From Heterobilharzia americana (Eukaryota; Platyhelminthes; Trematoda; Strigeidida; Schistosomatidae), in contig OX104134.1 in the NCBI GenBank assembly GCA_944470555.2, forward strand, positions 72,720,678 through 72,784,677: DNA of 64,000 bases, written 5' to 3'. The number at the start of each line of letters is the position of its first letter. Position 1 is the stretch's first letter. This document shows positions 49,760-60,981 of this stretch, in pieces. The notes beneath the pieces are model-generated. The model saw only the letters and a program-made list of their open reading frames with translations, searched no databases and was not told where the DNA came from. The position numbers were made by a program, and so were the translations under genes.

Positions 49760-50990
49760 TCTGTGCCAAATCCCATATTTATTGGGATAGAAAGTTATTG
49801 ATTGACTACGTAGTATTTTTAAAATTGCTAAAAGAACATCATGACACCTAACAAGATAACTGATAAGTCTGACGAGGGAAAAAAAGAGTAAACAATAGGA
49901 ATTTCTTTCATCTGTCTTTTTGAATAGAATATCTGTTAAATACTGGCGTATGAAGATGTGATTATGAATAGATTGGATAGTATACCTAACACATATCTGA
50001 CATCACTTAGGCTGAGAAAATATAAGCCAGCAGTCAGATGCAAAGCACCATTTTAAAAAGGAAGTTCATAAAATTTTACTTGTTAAGAAAACAATAAAGT
50101 TCATCATTTAGCAACTAACTATGCGACATTTTTAAAAGGGAAGAATCATAAAAGGCCTAAAAGTTAAAGCAACAGCGTTTTCGAAGACGCTAAGTTTATG
50201 ATAAAGAAGGCATGACACGAAGATATGCAATCGTACAGGTTTAGACCGATAGATTAAAACTCCAACCGCAGTGGAAACAGATGAGCAATACGAGAAATAA
50301 ATTATAAACTTAGGCTATTCGTAACAGTAAACGCCCACTTCATGTTGAAATAAAGAAGACCATTTGGTTATCGTCTTCTAGAGGAATGACTGTCCACACA
50401 GTTCTGTCAGAGTACGTCTGCCGGATTAATCATCAACTTCGAAGTCATTTTCAAAATAAACAGACAAATCGCTCAAACTCTTAGGAAGACTGTAATGAAG
50501 AGCAAAATTATAGTTAACAAACCTCGTGGCAACAGTTTAAAAAAAACTAATTCTGAGCTACAAAGAATTAGAGGAGGAAGAAACACATCTTACGTACACT
50601 TGAAAAAAAAGAAGCAATTTCTGCTGATAGCCAAGAACTGGATAAAGCGGCTGCTCCCCTTATATCCGTCTACTTCAGTATTGGATGGCAATTAGGTGGC
50701 GCAAGATATCTTGCCTTATAATAATGTATGCGAATATGAAATCGACCATGAAGGTAGCGTGATCTAGCAGGATTAAGGAAAAAAGTGTGACACGAGAAAA
50801 TTTGAAGACTGATAACCACCAATCGATGTCGACATAATTCAGCTCGTTTAACACTAAAGATATGCAAAACTAGTGCAATATCAACCAAACCAGATCAATG
50901 TAAAACCTCGCATAAAAGTGCATCAGATTAAGTCGGCACATTTCAAAATAGCATGGGTAGACAAAAGCTCATGTATCGAGAAAGAAATTG
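49760..50990. other. No recognised gene
   Basis: Mixed sequence, possibly old retroelement debris, but I cannot place any part of it. Confidence 0.35.
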
Positions 50991-51009
50991 AAAATTAGAG
51001 ATTGCCAAA

Positions 51010-51165
51010 ATTTTCTTAACTTCAGAAGACGTTGAAGAGTGATTACGTCTGTGGCATTTCCACCGATTCTCTGCCACCTCACCAAGTTTCCAGCCATTAA
51101 TTCCTATTATCTGAAGGACGCCAACTGGGTCCTTCACACTTACCCATACGGCTGAGACCAATAGT
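51010..51165 (-). mobile_element. Non-LTR retroelement C-terminal fragment, antisense
   Basis: The minus-strand frame 50943-51161 reads GINGWKLGEVAENRWKCHRR, corresponding to the 'W.LETLGDMAENRCQWRR' C-terminal block encoded near 13830-13890 and 60330-60380. Only this short piece is recognisable. It probably belongs with the antisense fragment at 52090-52270 or 49200-49750. Confidence 0.6.
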
Positions 51166-51845
51166 CAGATAATTCCCAGAGTGGTTTCACTTGGTGTGGT
51201 TACCATGAGTCTTCTTCCAACCTATCCTACCTCTAGCACTGCACATCGAGATAGGCGGTGGCACTGCTTGCGCAACACACATATAAGCCACCTCAGTCAA
51301 CAAAGACTCACAGCTTGCCATATACCTCTGATTATGCATAACTTTTGCCAGTTGTTTTGTCATAACCTTAAAATAGCCTACATGGCTGTTTTCACACCGA
51401 TACTAGTTTTTCTTCCCTCTGCTCTCAAGGCCGAACTTTCATTGGTTGCTAACTACTTTTGCCTGTGTGATTTAGTGTTTTCAAGGTCACTTAGAAATGT
51501 ATATATTCAGTATTACTGTCAACTGTATTGACTTGTGAAAACAGTAAAGCTCTCTGCCAACCGTCTGTCTTCTCTTCGTGTGTCCGTGGTACGTTGTGGT
51601 GATGGTTGGCGTCTTAATTTGCGTTTTAGCGTTAGGTTCGTAGTCTGCTAGGCTGGCAGACTGTTACGTCGTAATACCAGTCGTAGTACAGCCTTACCGA
51701 CCGACTTGCCTAGTGCGCTTAGCGTAACCTAGACATTGCTAACATATCATGATCCCAACATAAGCCAGCAAAGCAGTGAAAACACCTGTGGTTAGAAACC
51801 TGTAACCCCTCTATATCTACTAACTTCAGTGGTCATCGATCACAG

Positions 51846-52007
51846 ATGGATAACAAGAGAGAGCAAACTACAAAGCAGTGTACTCGTGCTTTAACAGGTA
51901 ATCAGGCGGTAGAGATCATGCAAGTTGGTGAATACCAAACAGGCCTTCTGTATGTGACTACAGATTTTTTCAGTGACACATCTGTTAGGGCTGATGCAAC
52001 TAAGTAA
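51846..52007 (+). CDS. Short unrecognised frame, possible retroelement 5' ORF
   Basis: A 53-codon frame opening MDNKREQTTKQCTRALTGNQ and ending DTSVRADATK with a TAA stop. The flanking sequence (51540-51840) is richer in GC than the surroundings and includes 'ccgtctgtcttctcttcgtg', which looks like a repeat leader. I do not recognise a domain; chance is possible. Confidence 0.2.
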   Translation: MDNKREQTTKQCTRALTGNQAVEIMQVGEYQTGLLYVTTDFFSDTSVRADATK

Positions 52008-52089
52008 AAAACGTGAGGAGGTCAAAGAATCCTACAACTTCATTCCCCTTCCTTAAACTAGGGGTTAGACTATTCCTCAGGCACCATTT

Positions 52090-52270
52090 TATACGTGGCA
52101 CGTGCAGAATGCATGCTAGAAATACGCAGATTTCTGTTCAAAACGTCCAGAAGACCCTGAATTGTTTCACTACTCTCATCTAGCAGGAAAATTTCGTCTG
52201 CGTATCCAATTCAACCACATGCCCCTCAGGAAGTAGGTCAACTCCAGTTCTCGAGCTCTAGTTAGGCGTT
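52090..52270 (-). pseudogene. Non-LTR reverse-transcriptase fragment (YADD-type motif)
   Basis: The minus strand from 52207 reads GYADEIFLLDESSETIQGLL followed by DVLNRNLRISSMHSAR. This is the non-LTR RT motif C region ('YADDIVLL.E....MQ.LLD.L...A...GM.F'). The preceding text (about 52208-52270) carries RTGVDLLPEGHVVEL in another frame, as expected just upstream. The second catalytic Asp is Glu (YADE), so the copy is presumably inactive. It fits the family whose C-terminal pieces lie at 49200-49750 and 59700-60600. Confidence 0.7.
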
Positions 52271-52299
52271 GGATGATTTGTGACTGGTAACACCCTCTT

Positions 52300-52985
52300 T
52301 GAAGTGTCAGGCTACAGATCTATACCGTATACCCAGGAGTATAGTATTTTCAAGCAGACCACTTAACGTGTGTATTTTCCCGTAGACAAGGCAGTATCAA
52401 CATGGGTGATCATCCAAGGAAAACACCTTACTGTTGTTAAACCCTATCCAGCCAACAGCACGGTATCGCCCACAGAACATCATCATAGCACAGCAATTTA
52501 CAGTGTCTGTAAGGGTTTTTCACCTTAGTAACAGATCTTTGCGGTATGATAAAACCTCAAGGAATAAGCGTTCCAGCCAATGTAGCTCGTTGGGTCATCG
52601 TGATATACAAGCCCGACCACTACGTCAAAGTACTAACTATTAGTAGGGAAATAAGACAGCCACTCAAAATTTATGTGCAACTAGTCATAACGGAACAATC
52701 GAAAAATACAATCACAGTGGAGATTATTACAGTAAGTCAACTGGCGATAAATTTCCACAGATCACTTCACTTTGCTGATGAGTCTGTTTAGAACGACGAC
52801 TAAGGCTTCATGACTAAAATATTTAGCTCAGATAGGCAGGGGAATATCAGATGCTGACATTGATGAATAGTACCGAAACCCAGGCTGAAAATTGACGTAG
52901 GTAAACGAAGATATATTTGAGAGAGATCCCTTCCACACGTATATGTACAGGAGACGTAAGTGCTTATTTAAATCAGATGTAATAA
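52300..52985. other. No recognised gene
   Basis: Probably retroelement-derived, but no domain is recognised. Confidence 0.35.
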
Positions 52986-52989
52986 ATAA

Positions 52990-53172
52990 AGTCGATGTTT
53001 TCCACATGACCAGTTGTTGCCAATGTTGAACGACCAAGTCCCTTGTCCAGCTACCCCCTGCTGCGTTTATCAGAGCAACTGGTCCTATGCAGCCAGTTAT
53101 TTCAACCGATACTCTAGGGATTTTCCATTCACAGGAAAGTCTGCCAGCGTGGTTAAATAAAGGTGCAGTGAA
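52990..53172 (+). pseudogene. Penelope-like GIY-YIG, left part
   Basis: The frame 53087-53305 carries ISTDTLGIFHSQESLPAWLN followed by KGAVK up to 53172, matching the PLE endonuclease block 'R.L..R..EHLP.WL..G..K'. Beyond this point the homology stops, and it resumes in the same reading frame at 54122 with VVKSSVLEHLVDIGH. The interval is bounded by the 10-bp repeat tgcagtgaaa. The upstream GIY-YIG tyrosines are not recognisable. Confidence 0.65.
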
Positions 53173-54121
53173 ACAATGCAATACCAGCCTACTTATTAAA
53201 ACAGATCATAAACCCAATACCGACCAATCATTCAGCGTATCTTCGACAAATTACCAAAAGACAGTGAATATTCCAAACAATGAAAGCTTTAACCGTTCGG
53301 CCTGAATTATGGGTACAGAAGAAACAGGTACATCCATTACTACTACCTTGGTTAGCTTTGAATCCAAAAACTCTTGAGCAACGTGTCACGTCGGCTTTTT
53401 GAAATATAAACTTTCAAACAGCTTGCACACATCCCGTCACCCCTTTCCAATAATCTTAAAATTCCCGAGACTTCCATTTTATGTTCACATGCATTTGCAC
53501 AAATTGACCCACTACTTGGTGTAGACTCGCTGTTTGTCACATTTACACACAAAACACTCCTCTAATAATTCATTTCCCTTCTGTATATGGCAAGCTTTAT
53601 TCATTTGAATTTCATGATCCAGGGGATTAGATTTCACGCTGTTTCAATTACACTCAGTCAGCACTATACATCTAACTGTCGTTCATAATCATTTGCTCTC
53701 TGATGTTGATCACAATTAGTGTTCCATAAGGCATACTATTATTTACTGTACATCATTAATTATTCTGAATCAAATTCCGGTAACGTTTGATTCTGATATT
53801 GTCTTTTAAATGTCTTTCCTAAAAAGAATTCCTAGACTACTTAATATTAACGACGGGCTTTAATACAAAACTTTACTGTTACTAACAAAAACTTATTCTT
53901 TGATTCAATGTTATGGATATGTAGATGTGAAATCTGAAGAAGCAGTTATTGAAAAGAATATTCTTTGTTCCTGAAAGACTTTTGTACCATGAAAAAATAA
54001 TATCAATGCGATAAAGATAACATGAAAGTTGTAGAAAGCTATCATCAAGACAGCAAAAACACAAGCATCTACTAACACAATTGTAATTGTGACAGCATAT
54101 ACCAGCTTGATTCGGAAACCC
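53173..54121. mobile_element. About 950-bp insertion in a PLE frame
   Basis: Bounded by direct repeats tgcagtgaaa at 53163-53172 and 54122-54131. The flanking PLE reading frames match across the junction. I find no terminal inverted repeats, poly-A tail or coding domain inside. A minus-strand frame at 53352-53552 (LLERGDGMCASCLKVYISKS) is unrecognised. It may be a non-autonomous element of unknown type. Confidence 0.5.
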
Positions 54122-54360
54122 TGCAGTGAAAGTAGTGAAAAGTTCAGTCCTAGAGCATCTAGTTGACATAGGGCATTACATAGATACTAATAAAGCTTTC
54201 ATTGTCATTCATTGTGTTCCGAAAACGACACCACGTGTAGCTCGCCAATGCCTGTTCGACATAGCGGAGGCTGTCGCAATAAGATTGATAAAGCCTGAAC
54301 TCTGCATTTAGAAAGAACATGTATTCCAAGCGTTACTTCTCTCTTGGCCTTCAGTTAACC
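54122..54360 (+). pseudogene. Penelope-like GIY-YIG, right part
   Basis: In frame with 52990-53172 once the insertion is removed: VVKSSVLEHLVDIGHYID, NKAFIVIHCVP, then LFDIAEAVAIRLIKPELCI and a stop. This matches the end of schistosome PLE endonucleases ('S.L.HLVDTGH.ID...F.V.Y..P.......L...AEA.AI.L.KP.LC'). Text after the stop (EHVFQALLLSWP) still resembles the family's C terminus, so the stop is probably a lesion. Confidence 0.7.
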
Positions 54361-54364
54361 AAAG

Positions 54365-56037
54365 GCCATTCATGCCATCTTATTCGTTATGTTTTTGTTC
54401 CCCATCATATCATTCTTATGTACATGCATCATCCCAATATTGCCTAATTTAAAAAAGATAAATCGATTCCCTTACAGTCCCTAGATCTCTTTCTATTTTG
54501 AAAATGTAACTGCCCATAACATGGCTAGTTTTTTACGCTGTACAAATGCATTTTATAACTGTAGAACCTGAAGACAATTTATTCAAAAGAATATTCTTCG
54601 TTCAGATTGTTGCTTTCTTCAAAATGATGGTTATCACTTACATGAGTCACAAATTTCTTACAATACATTAACCCCACTTATCGCATTATCTACATTTTTA
54701 GATACTGAGGCCAGACCAGATTACTATGCAGAACATACAAGACCAGATCATTCAACGACAAGTCGAACACATTAGTTGCGAATGTACTTCCACTTCAACA
54801 AAGGAACCTAAAAATAACGATTTAGGTGTATACAAACCAAAATGAGACCAGTTTGCGAGGATAACAGATGCTTCAAGTGAAATAATATGACTACGAGTCT
54901 ATGTTTATGTATACGTACACTGTAACTCCCTGTTTATCATACACACCACCAATGATTTCGTGACAGTATCCTAAACTTCTACTACACTATATTGAACTCC
55001 TTTCCCATCTGTGTTTACAATTAATACCAAGAAATTCAAAACACATCAGTGGAACAAAAATATTACATTCATGAAAACTTATCAACATCAGTTTAATAAA
55101 TCGCAGACAATCAAGTAACAAAAAAGATGCAAGTAGATCTAAGTATGTGCGCGTTGATACATATTAGAACAAGTGAAAAAAGAAGCAAAAATAACTGCTG
55201 GAAAATTTAATAGTACAACAATATAATTCATAGTCTACATATGTACATACGTGAGTCTATCCGGAGGTGCGTAAGCCAATTTGCTCTCCCCTGCTCTTTA
55301 TTGCAATACGAATCATAATGATGATGGTACTAATAATAACAAAACGATATGAATAAATCAGACTCAATAACGGGCGCATACATGCATAAACCAGCTGGTT
55401 ATCGGTAAACAATAAGAAAACATATGACGTGAAGAAAAAACAGGAATAAAAAAACTGGAACAAAACAGTTGGAATGGATATTTTATTTCCCGAGGTTTGT
55501 TAAATTATTTAAACATTTTATCTGTGTGAAAAAGTTAATGAAAAGTGTTATTATTATGATTACAGTTAATAATCAAGAAAAGTGTTGCAACTATCGACAT
55601 TTCATACAGAAAAGGTGAAGACGTCATACAACAGAACATACAAACAGCAGGAAAAAAGTAAAGAGAAATAAGAAAAGGGAAATTGAGGTATTTTGATGAC
55701 AGCCACTGTATAGACATAGAAACCATGCCATGCACACTCACATACGTAAGCAACAACTGTTCATCCATCAATAACCAATAGAAGTCAATATTATTATTAA
55801 ACGGAAAATTTTCTAACCCCCCCCCCCAAATAAAAATGCAAAATTGAAGATTGTGTTTGATTCTAAATGAGCAATCAAAATAAACAAAAAAAAAAGGAAT
55901 ATTAGAGTTCAAACAAATCTAGATGCTCAAAAGTTTAACATTTGGAAAAATTTATACTCAAAGATGAAAGAAAAGTAAGCATGGCGGTGATCATTATTGG
56001 GACTAATCATACAAGATAAAATATACATAAAATTGAT
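54365..56037. other. No recognised gene; presumed downstream region of Piezo
   Basis: AT-rich interval downstream of the Piezo stop. On the minus strand the nearest AATAAA is the complement of 55482-55487, about 550 bp past the stop; this is only a candidate polyadenylation signal. A C-run sits near 55818-55827. Confidence 0.4.
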
Positions 56038-56596
56038 TTACTGATGAGATTTCAGCACATTTGGTCCCTCTTCAGCAATCAAACTATCTGCACGTGGCCA
56101 TTGTACTCTAGGATTTGTAGATCTTGAACGGCTGTCTTGATGTGAATGACTAGTGGTACCATCTGTTGAGTTATGAAGACAAATTGATTGTACCAGTGGC
56201 TTATTAGTACTTCTGTTGTTTCTATATCTAGTTTCTCCGTTACTTGAAGAATTAGCTCCTAATCCTCTAGACGATGAGTTTGCTTGGGTACGATTGTCAT
56301 TTGTATCGCGAGGTGTGGTTGGTTTACTTGTAAATCTTTCTACTATATGCTTGGGATGTCTAGTCCATTTAATCATGGTCTCTGACGATCGGTAGAGGAA
56401 GAAAAGTTTAGCCACTAACTGTTCTTCTAAAAGAAGTAAATTGTTTTCACGTACAAGATATATTTCATGGCATAGATTTAAAATTCGATCAACATGAGGC
56501 AATTCTTCCAAGCGAATTACGTAGGAAATATTGCTGTACATCGTGCGCAGTAAACGACTAGCCAAAAAGATATATGCTGCATACATACCGATGATT
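56038..56596 (-). CDS. PIEZO: Piezo channel, terminal exon (last helix, CTD, tail)
   Basis: Piezo proteins are trimeric, mechanically gated cation channels of the plasma membrane. This last exon starts after the acceptor ttattttacag (56597) and completes a Gly codon with the previous exon. It reads IIGMYAAYIFLASRLLRTMY, the pore-lining last transmembrane helix, then EELPHVDRILNLCHEIYLVR, LLLLEEQLVAKLFFLYRSSE and TMIKWTR, the highly conserved cytosolic C-terminal domain. Most Piezos end soon after IKWTR; here about 106 more residues follow, rich in Ser, Asn, Thr and Arg, to a TAA at 56038-56040. 'IMFEELP' of vertebrate Piezo1 is IRLEELP here, and 'RSPE' is RSSE. The family call is firm; the residue comparisons are from memory of mouse Piezo1. 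Confidence 0.93.
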
Positions 56597-57943
56597 CTGT
56601 AAAATAAGAAAATATGATTAGAACTATTCTCCATTTCCTAATTGGAAATGACCAGTTCTCAAAACATTTTCTAGAACATGAGAAATTCCAAGTTCACATA
56701 TAAACAAGTTTGGGTACAACGTTAAAGCTGAAATATAGCTTTCAGTTTCACTAAGGTCCTACAACTCTTCAAAAGTTAGCTGGAGAGATTAGTTCGTTGT
56801 TTCATGTACATCAATATCCCCAGAAAATAAGCTTGCCTGAAACCGATGAGAGAGTTCAAGATTTGTAGTTCTCATTGTTTCCTCTCATTACGCTGGAAAG
56901 ATGGTAAGCCAGTCTGAAAAACAAATGTGATTTTAAAACTACCGCTACACATAAGCTGTGTGAAGTTTATTAAATGACGTAATATTAAAATGAATAATTT
57001 CAAGACGGAGATTTTAACAGCTGAAGCCCGTTTACTAGACGTAAAACTTGCAATTTTACCTGCACCTTCTACGGTGTTCAAAGGTTAGACGACTAGTTTG
57101 CTGAGTACCAGCCAATTAATCAAGCTATCAGTACGATTGTGTGTCCAGTTCCAGATCTTATAATATAAAAATGTTACTTACCTGAATTCTATGACAAATT
57201 ATCAATCAGACAGTGGCCGGGTACAACTGCGTAAGTCTCGGCTATCCCATTTCACATCAGAGCAAAAGACAACAAAAGAGAAGAAGAAGATGGGAGGAAG
57301 AGTAGACGAGACTTGTAGAAGGTCACAAGAAGAAAAGAAAGGGAGAAAAAGCAAAAAAAAAAAAAGAAAAAGGTGTGGATGCATCTGCATAACTGAGGTC
57401 AGTTCTGGACCACTTCACCTGAAACCTGCAGTCATTAGTTTTGCGTTGTCATACAGATTCCAATCTGGAAATCCACGTGCAATAATCATTTGACCTCAAC
57501 TCTTCATAAAACCAGAAGGCATCATCTTTCAATGAGCTTAAAAGTAAATTGCAACATTACACATAGATTTACTATCAAGCATTACTAGTGGTAATACTAG
57601 TACCACATTTTTATTTAAAAAATGAAGTACGTCAAACGTATTGCGTAAAGGCCAGTGAAAGTATAAACTTGCACAAACCCAGATACTTGAAGCGAGTTAT
57701 GAATGGGTGACCGAATGGTTGACAGTTCAACAGAAAATCTAACGGCTGTAGCAACATGTGAAGAGAATTTAAGATATTCCAAAAAATCATCCTATGTTAA
57801 GCTTCTATCATACACAAAAGTCAAGTGAAACTCTGTTGACAAAACAAACTCTATAAAAATCATAAAATCTGAGAAAGACATCATCAATCGAAATAATAAA
57901 AAAACAATTAAGATTAATATTTGTAACACATTAACTAAATTAC
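56597..57943. other. Piezo last intron
   Basis: About 1.35 kb, GT-AG on the minus strand. It contains a purine-rich plus-strand stretch (57255-57375) with an A-run near 57353-57365, which produces unsupported Lys-rich frames. No transposon is recognised. Confidence 0.7.
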
Positions 57944-58470
57944 CCATAATTGTTGAATACTTTGCCAAAAAGACTATCAGATACACGCTCATTGAAAGTG
58001 ATTATCGATAATACCTGGGCATCAATAGCATTACTACTTAATGTTGGATGTCGAATCACATCAAAACATGGATCAGATGATGGACTAACAACTTTTTCTC
58101 TTAATTCCCACCACGCTTGACGTCTCATTTGATCTTGATGTATGTAGAAGCTAACATTTACATAAGTGTTTTGACTACCAAAAAAGCATAAGCACCACGA
58201 AGTCGATCTTTTTTAAGTAGAACATATCTTGGCAATACAGCATTCAGTGTCACAGAATCAGTTGTGGATTCAGGCAACTTGGTAATAAAACCGTTTAATG
58301 GCATACTGTGGCTGTTATTCATGAGTGTTTTTTGCACAAGATCAGAGGAAGGAAATATTGAGTCCGTTGAGTTCACTACCATAAGCAACTGTAATTTCTC
58401 TTCCGGTGTCAGTTTCCTGCTGAATATATCTTCTACTGATGTATGACTAGATTGGATTTCTTTCGTGGAT
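57944..58470 (-). CDS. PIEZO: Piezo channel, penultimate exon (cap domain), 1-nt frameshift
   Basis: The exon starts after acceptor atcctcttcag (58471), completing an Arg codon, and ends TTATGG before gtaatt (57943). It encodes the second half of the extracellular cap: KLTPEEKLQLLMVVNSTDSI, VLPRYVLLKKDRL, then after a frame change YVNVSFYIHQDQ, AWWELREKV, SIITFNERVSDSLFGK and FNNYG. These match the vertebrate order 'LFPKYIRAP', 'YLGVRIQL', 'WWVIELQD', 'MVIFSDKVSP..LG..AGYG'. The frame changes between 58160 and 58200. The exon is 527 nt, but the flanking phases need 528, so one base appears to be missing, most simply in the T6 run (58180-58185). No GT-AG microintron in this stretch restores the frame. 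Confidence 0.88.
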
Positions 58471-59349
58471 CTGAAGAGGATAAAGTAAAACAGAAAAGAC
58501 ATTCGGAGCATAAGAATTCAAATAGCTCAACAAAGATGTAACCAATTTACGATCAAAAGCTATATCAGTCACAGAGTCACTGAAAATAAGGAAGTACTGC
58601 ACACGTGTTTCCACATGTTCTAGGAATTCTTAACAATGTAAACCACTGCCACTATACAGGACCAAAAGAAATTGGTGAAATGATCACATCTTCCCAGTGA
58701 GTCACACAATAGACGTGGTTGAATACCCACTAATGTCCCCAAGGTTAATAAGATCATTTTGATTGATTTGATTTTACGCTTCATTCCTGAACATCGATAT
58801 AGATTACTACCTGGTTTAGAAAATTCCAACAATATGGGCACTGACGTAAATATAGAAATTAGAAGGCACTTCTTCAATACACAAATGAAGAGGTAATGCT
58901 TCAAGGCAAATAAATATTTTTTCCAAGAGAAGTTTGAATCGCGTAATACGAATTCGCAAACGCAATGCAACGAATTAGGAAAACAAATTGATGCAGATAG
59001 AACAATATTTTTTGCACGCCTTATAAAGTGACTTATTGTTCTTGTCCAAACGAGTTTATAAATAGCCCCACTAAAATAATCATTTCTACATCACACAAAT
59101 AAGAATTGACATTCCCATCCTTTAGTTACTGAAGTATTATACTGTCCATAGAATAGAAGAATTGTATTTCATCCCGTTTTATAGTATTTGACCAAAGTAG
59201 TGAACGGAGAAATTTTGTCCATCAAACTGAATACAATTTTTAGCAGTCTCAAATGATCCTGAAAATAAAACTCATCAAGTATTTTTTTAAAAACAACTAA
59301 CTTATCAACACGAATGATGATGAAGTAAATTTAGAAGACAGATAAATAC
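58471..59349. other. Piezo intron (879 bp)
   Basis: GT-AG intron on the minus strand. It holds a 116-residue minus-strand frame (58620-58970) with hydrophobic runs but no match to Piezo, so I do not call it coding. Confidence 0.7.
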
Positions 59350-59522
59350 CTGCGACATTTCATATGGAAATGTAATAACAGATCTGAATCAGGAGAACTT
59401 AGTTTCTTCATTAATGCCTGATAAGATGGTGGTGTAATAGCCCAAATGTTTCCAGAAAAGCCATCAATCGTCACATAGCGAAGATCATTCCATTCAAAAT
59501 TGTGCAAAAACCCAAATGTTTG
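59350..59522 (-). CDS. PIEZO: Piezo channel, internal exon (cap domain)
   Basis: 173 nt from acceptor tttttaag (59523) to donor CGCAG/gtattt. It encodes QTFGFLHNFEWNDLRYVTID, GFSGNIWAITPPSYQALMKK and LLLHFHMKCR, entering in phase 0 and leaving two bases for the next exon's Arg codon. It aligns with the Piezo1 cap stretch 'EDIVTAQIEGSSGALWRISPPSRAQMKQ...ITLRF'. The exon is flanked by introns of about 2.4 kb (upstream in the gene) and 0.88 kb. Confidence 0.88.
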
Positions 59523-59699
59523 CTTAAAAATGAAAACATGAATCTTAACATTACATACACACATCGTATGAACATTACACTGTAACAATAAAAACGGCAG
59601 TACACATATAAAAAACAAAAAATATATGATACAATCGGTCTGATGATAAATCCATCAGTGAGTTAACTAATTGATACCCGATTTGTTGCATTTAAGCGT

Positions 59700-60600
59700 T
59701 TCTCACCACCCAAATGCAAATTGCTCCAGGATTGGTCTTCAACGGTGCCCCACCGCGGCTAACAATAAAGAGTGAAGTGGTTGAGTGTGTCGACCACTTC
59801 ACTTACCTGGGAAGTAGGATCAGCCCTGGTGGCTGGCTCAGTGGCCGATGAAATTTCTGCACCTATACAAAAGGCTCGATTGGCTTTTGCCAACTTACAC
59901 CACCTGTGGCGCCACCGTGATATCCCATTGTCTATTAGGGGTCGCGTGTACTGCACAGCAGTTCGGTCTGTTCTTCTGTATGGCTGTGAAGCATGGCAAT
60001 TGAAAGTGGAAGATGTGAGAAGGCTTCAGGTGTTTGACCAACGTTGCCTTCGTAGTATAGGCTGTATTCCGTGGTGTCACCACGTGAGTAAATCAGTTGA
60101 CGAGGTTATGAACCTTCATCGATTGAGATGATTAGGACACGTGTTACGTATGCCTAGTCACCGATTGCCTCGTCACACAATGTTGACCGAAGTACGTTGA
60201 AGCTGGAAAAAGGCTCTAGGTGGCCAGACTAAAACATGGCACCAATGTATGAAGTCTTTGACTGTTGGTTTGAGCCATGTGAGGTGATACAGACTACGTG
60301 GTTGGGGTCGGCGGGACAAGATGAACCAGTGGTTGGAGACTCTAGGTGATATGGCTGTGAACCGATGTCAGTGGCGAAGATACATACAAACATTATACTC
60401 ATCTTAACGACTCTATACCGAATCTCACCATTTTCTCATTCTTCCTTTCTCTCCTTTTGTACCTTATATTTCTTTCGACTGAATTTTCTCATCTTCATCT
60501 TGCACTTCACTGCCTTTTTACTTGATGTACTGATATGAGGTGTGGGAACTCGGACGGTTACGCAGTAATGCCTATGTTGATGATTGTTGCATTTAATAAT
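59700..60600 (+). mobile_element. RTE-type retroelement C-terminal fragment in Piezo intron, antisense
   Basis: Begins near 59700 with residues like 'KLLLQDW' (caaattgctccaggattgg). The frame 59772-60131 reads VADEISAPIQKARLAFANLH, WRHRDIPLSIRGRVYCTAVR and SVLLYGCEAWQLKVEDVRRL, then a CLRSIGCIPW block and KSVDEVMNLHRLR. This is the C-terminal region of a schistosome non-LTR element. The terminal blocks and 3' UTR follow to about 60600, shared with 13660-14100. It is 5'-truncated and transcribed opposite to the host gene. Confidence 0.85.
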
Positions 60601-60981
60601 TATCCATATGAAGAGAAAATGACTGGACAGTACCAAGGCGATAGCATAATCAGCTCTTGGAGCACAGAACACAGAAAGAGTAGGCTCTGTAGAAACCAAT
60701 ATATGATACACCTTAAAAACAGGAAACCATAGCGTTACACTTGTCTAACTGGTAAGATTCTATGTTTTTAGAAGATAGCTACTAAGATTAGATCTGATTA
60801 ATATATGTATATAAACCCAGTAAGATGCCTTCAAAAAAAACCTTTTACATTTTACATAAATTTCCAGAAGCTTAACACTTCAATAGCGCTTTTACAAAAT
60901 CGTAATCATAAATAGTTATTACATTCGAGTTTGTACGTTTTTCAGGTGTATCTAAGAATCAACAAAGTGTTCATAAACTAA

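Noticed and set aside
55535..55912. 125-residue hydrophobic minus-strand frame downstream of Piezo
   Set aside because: AT- and homopolymer-driven Phe/Leu/Ile content; lies in the presumed 3' flank with no family match.
57191..57493. Lys-rich open frame in the Piezo last intron
   Set aside because: Derived from a purine-rich low-complexity stretch; no domain and opposite to the host gene.
58151..58178. A 28-bp microintron (gtagtc...ttag) to explain the Piezo frame change
   Set aside because: Removing 28 bp does not restore the required frame; nor do the other GT-AG pairs I tried, so a 1-nt deletion is the simpler reading.
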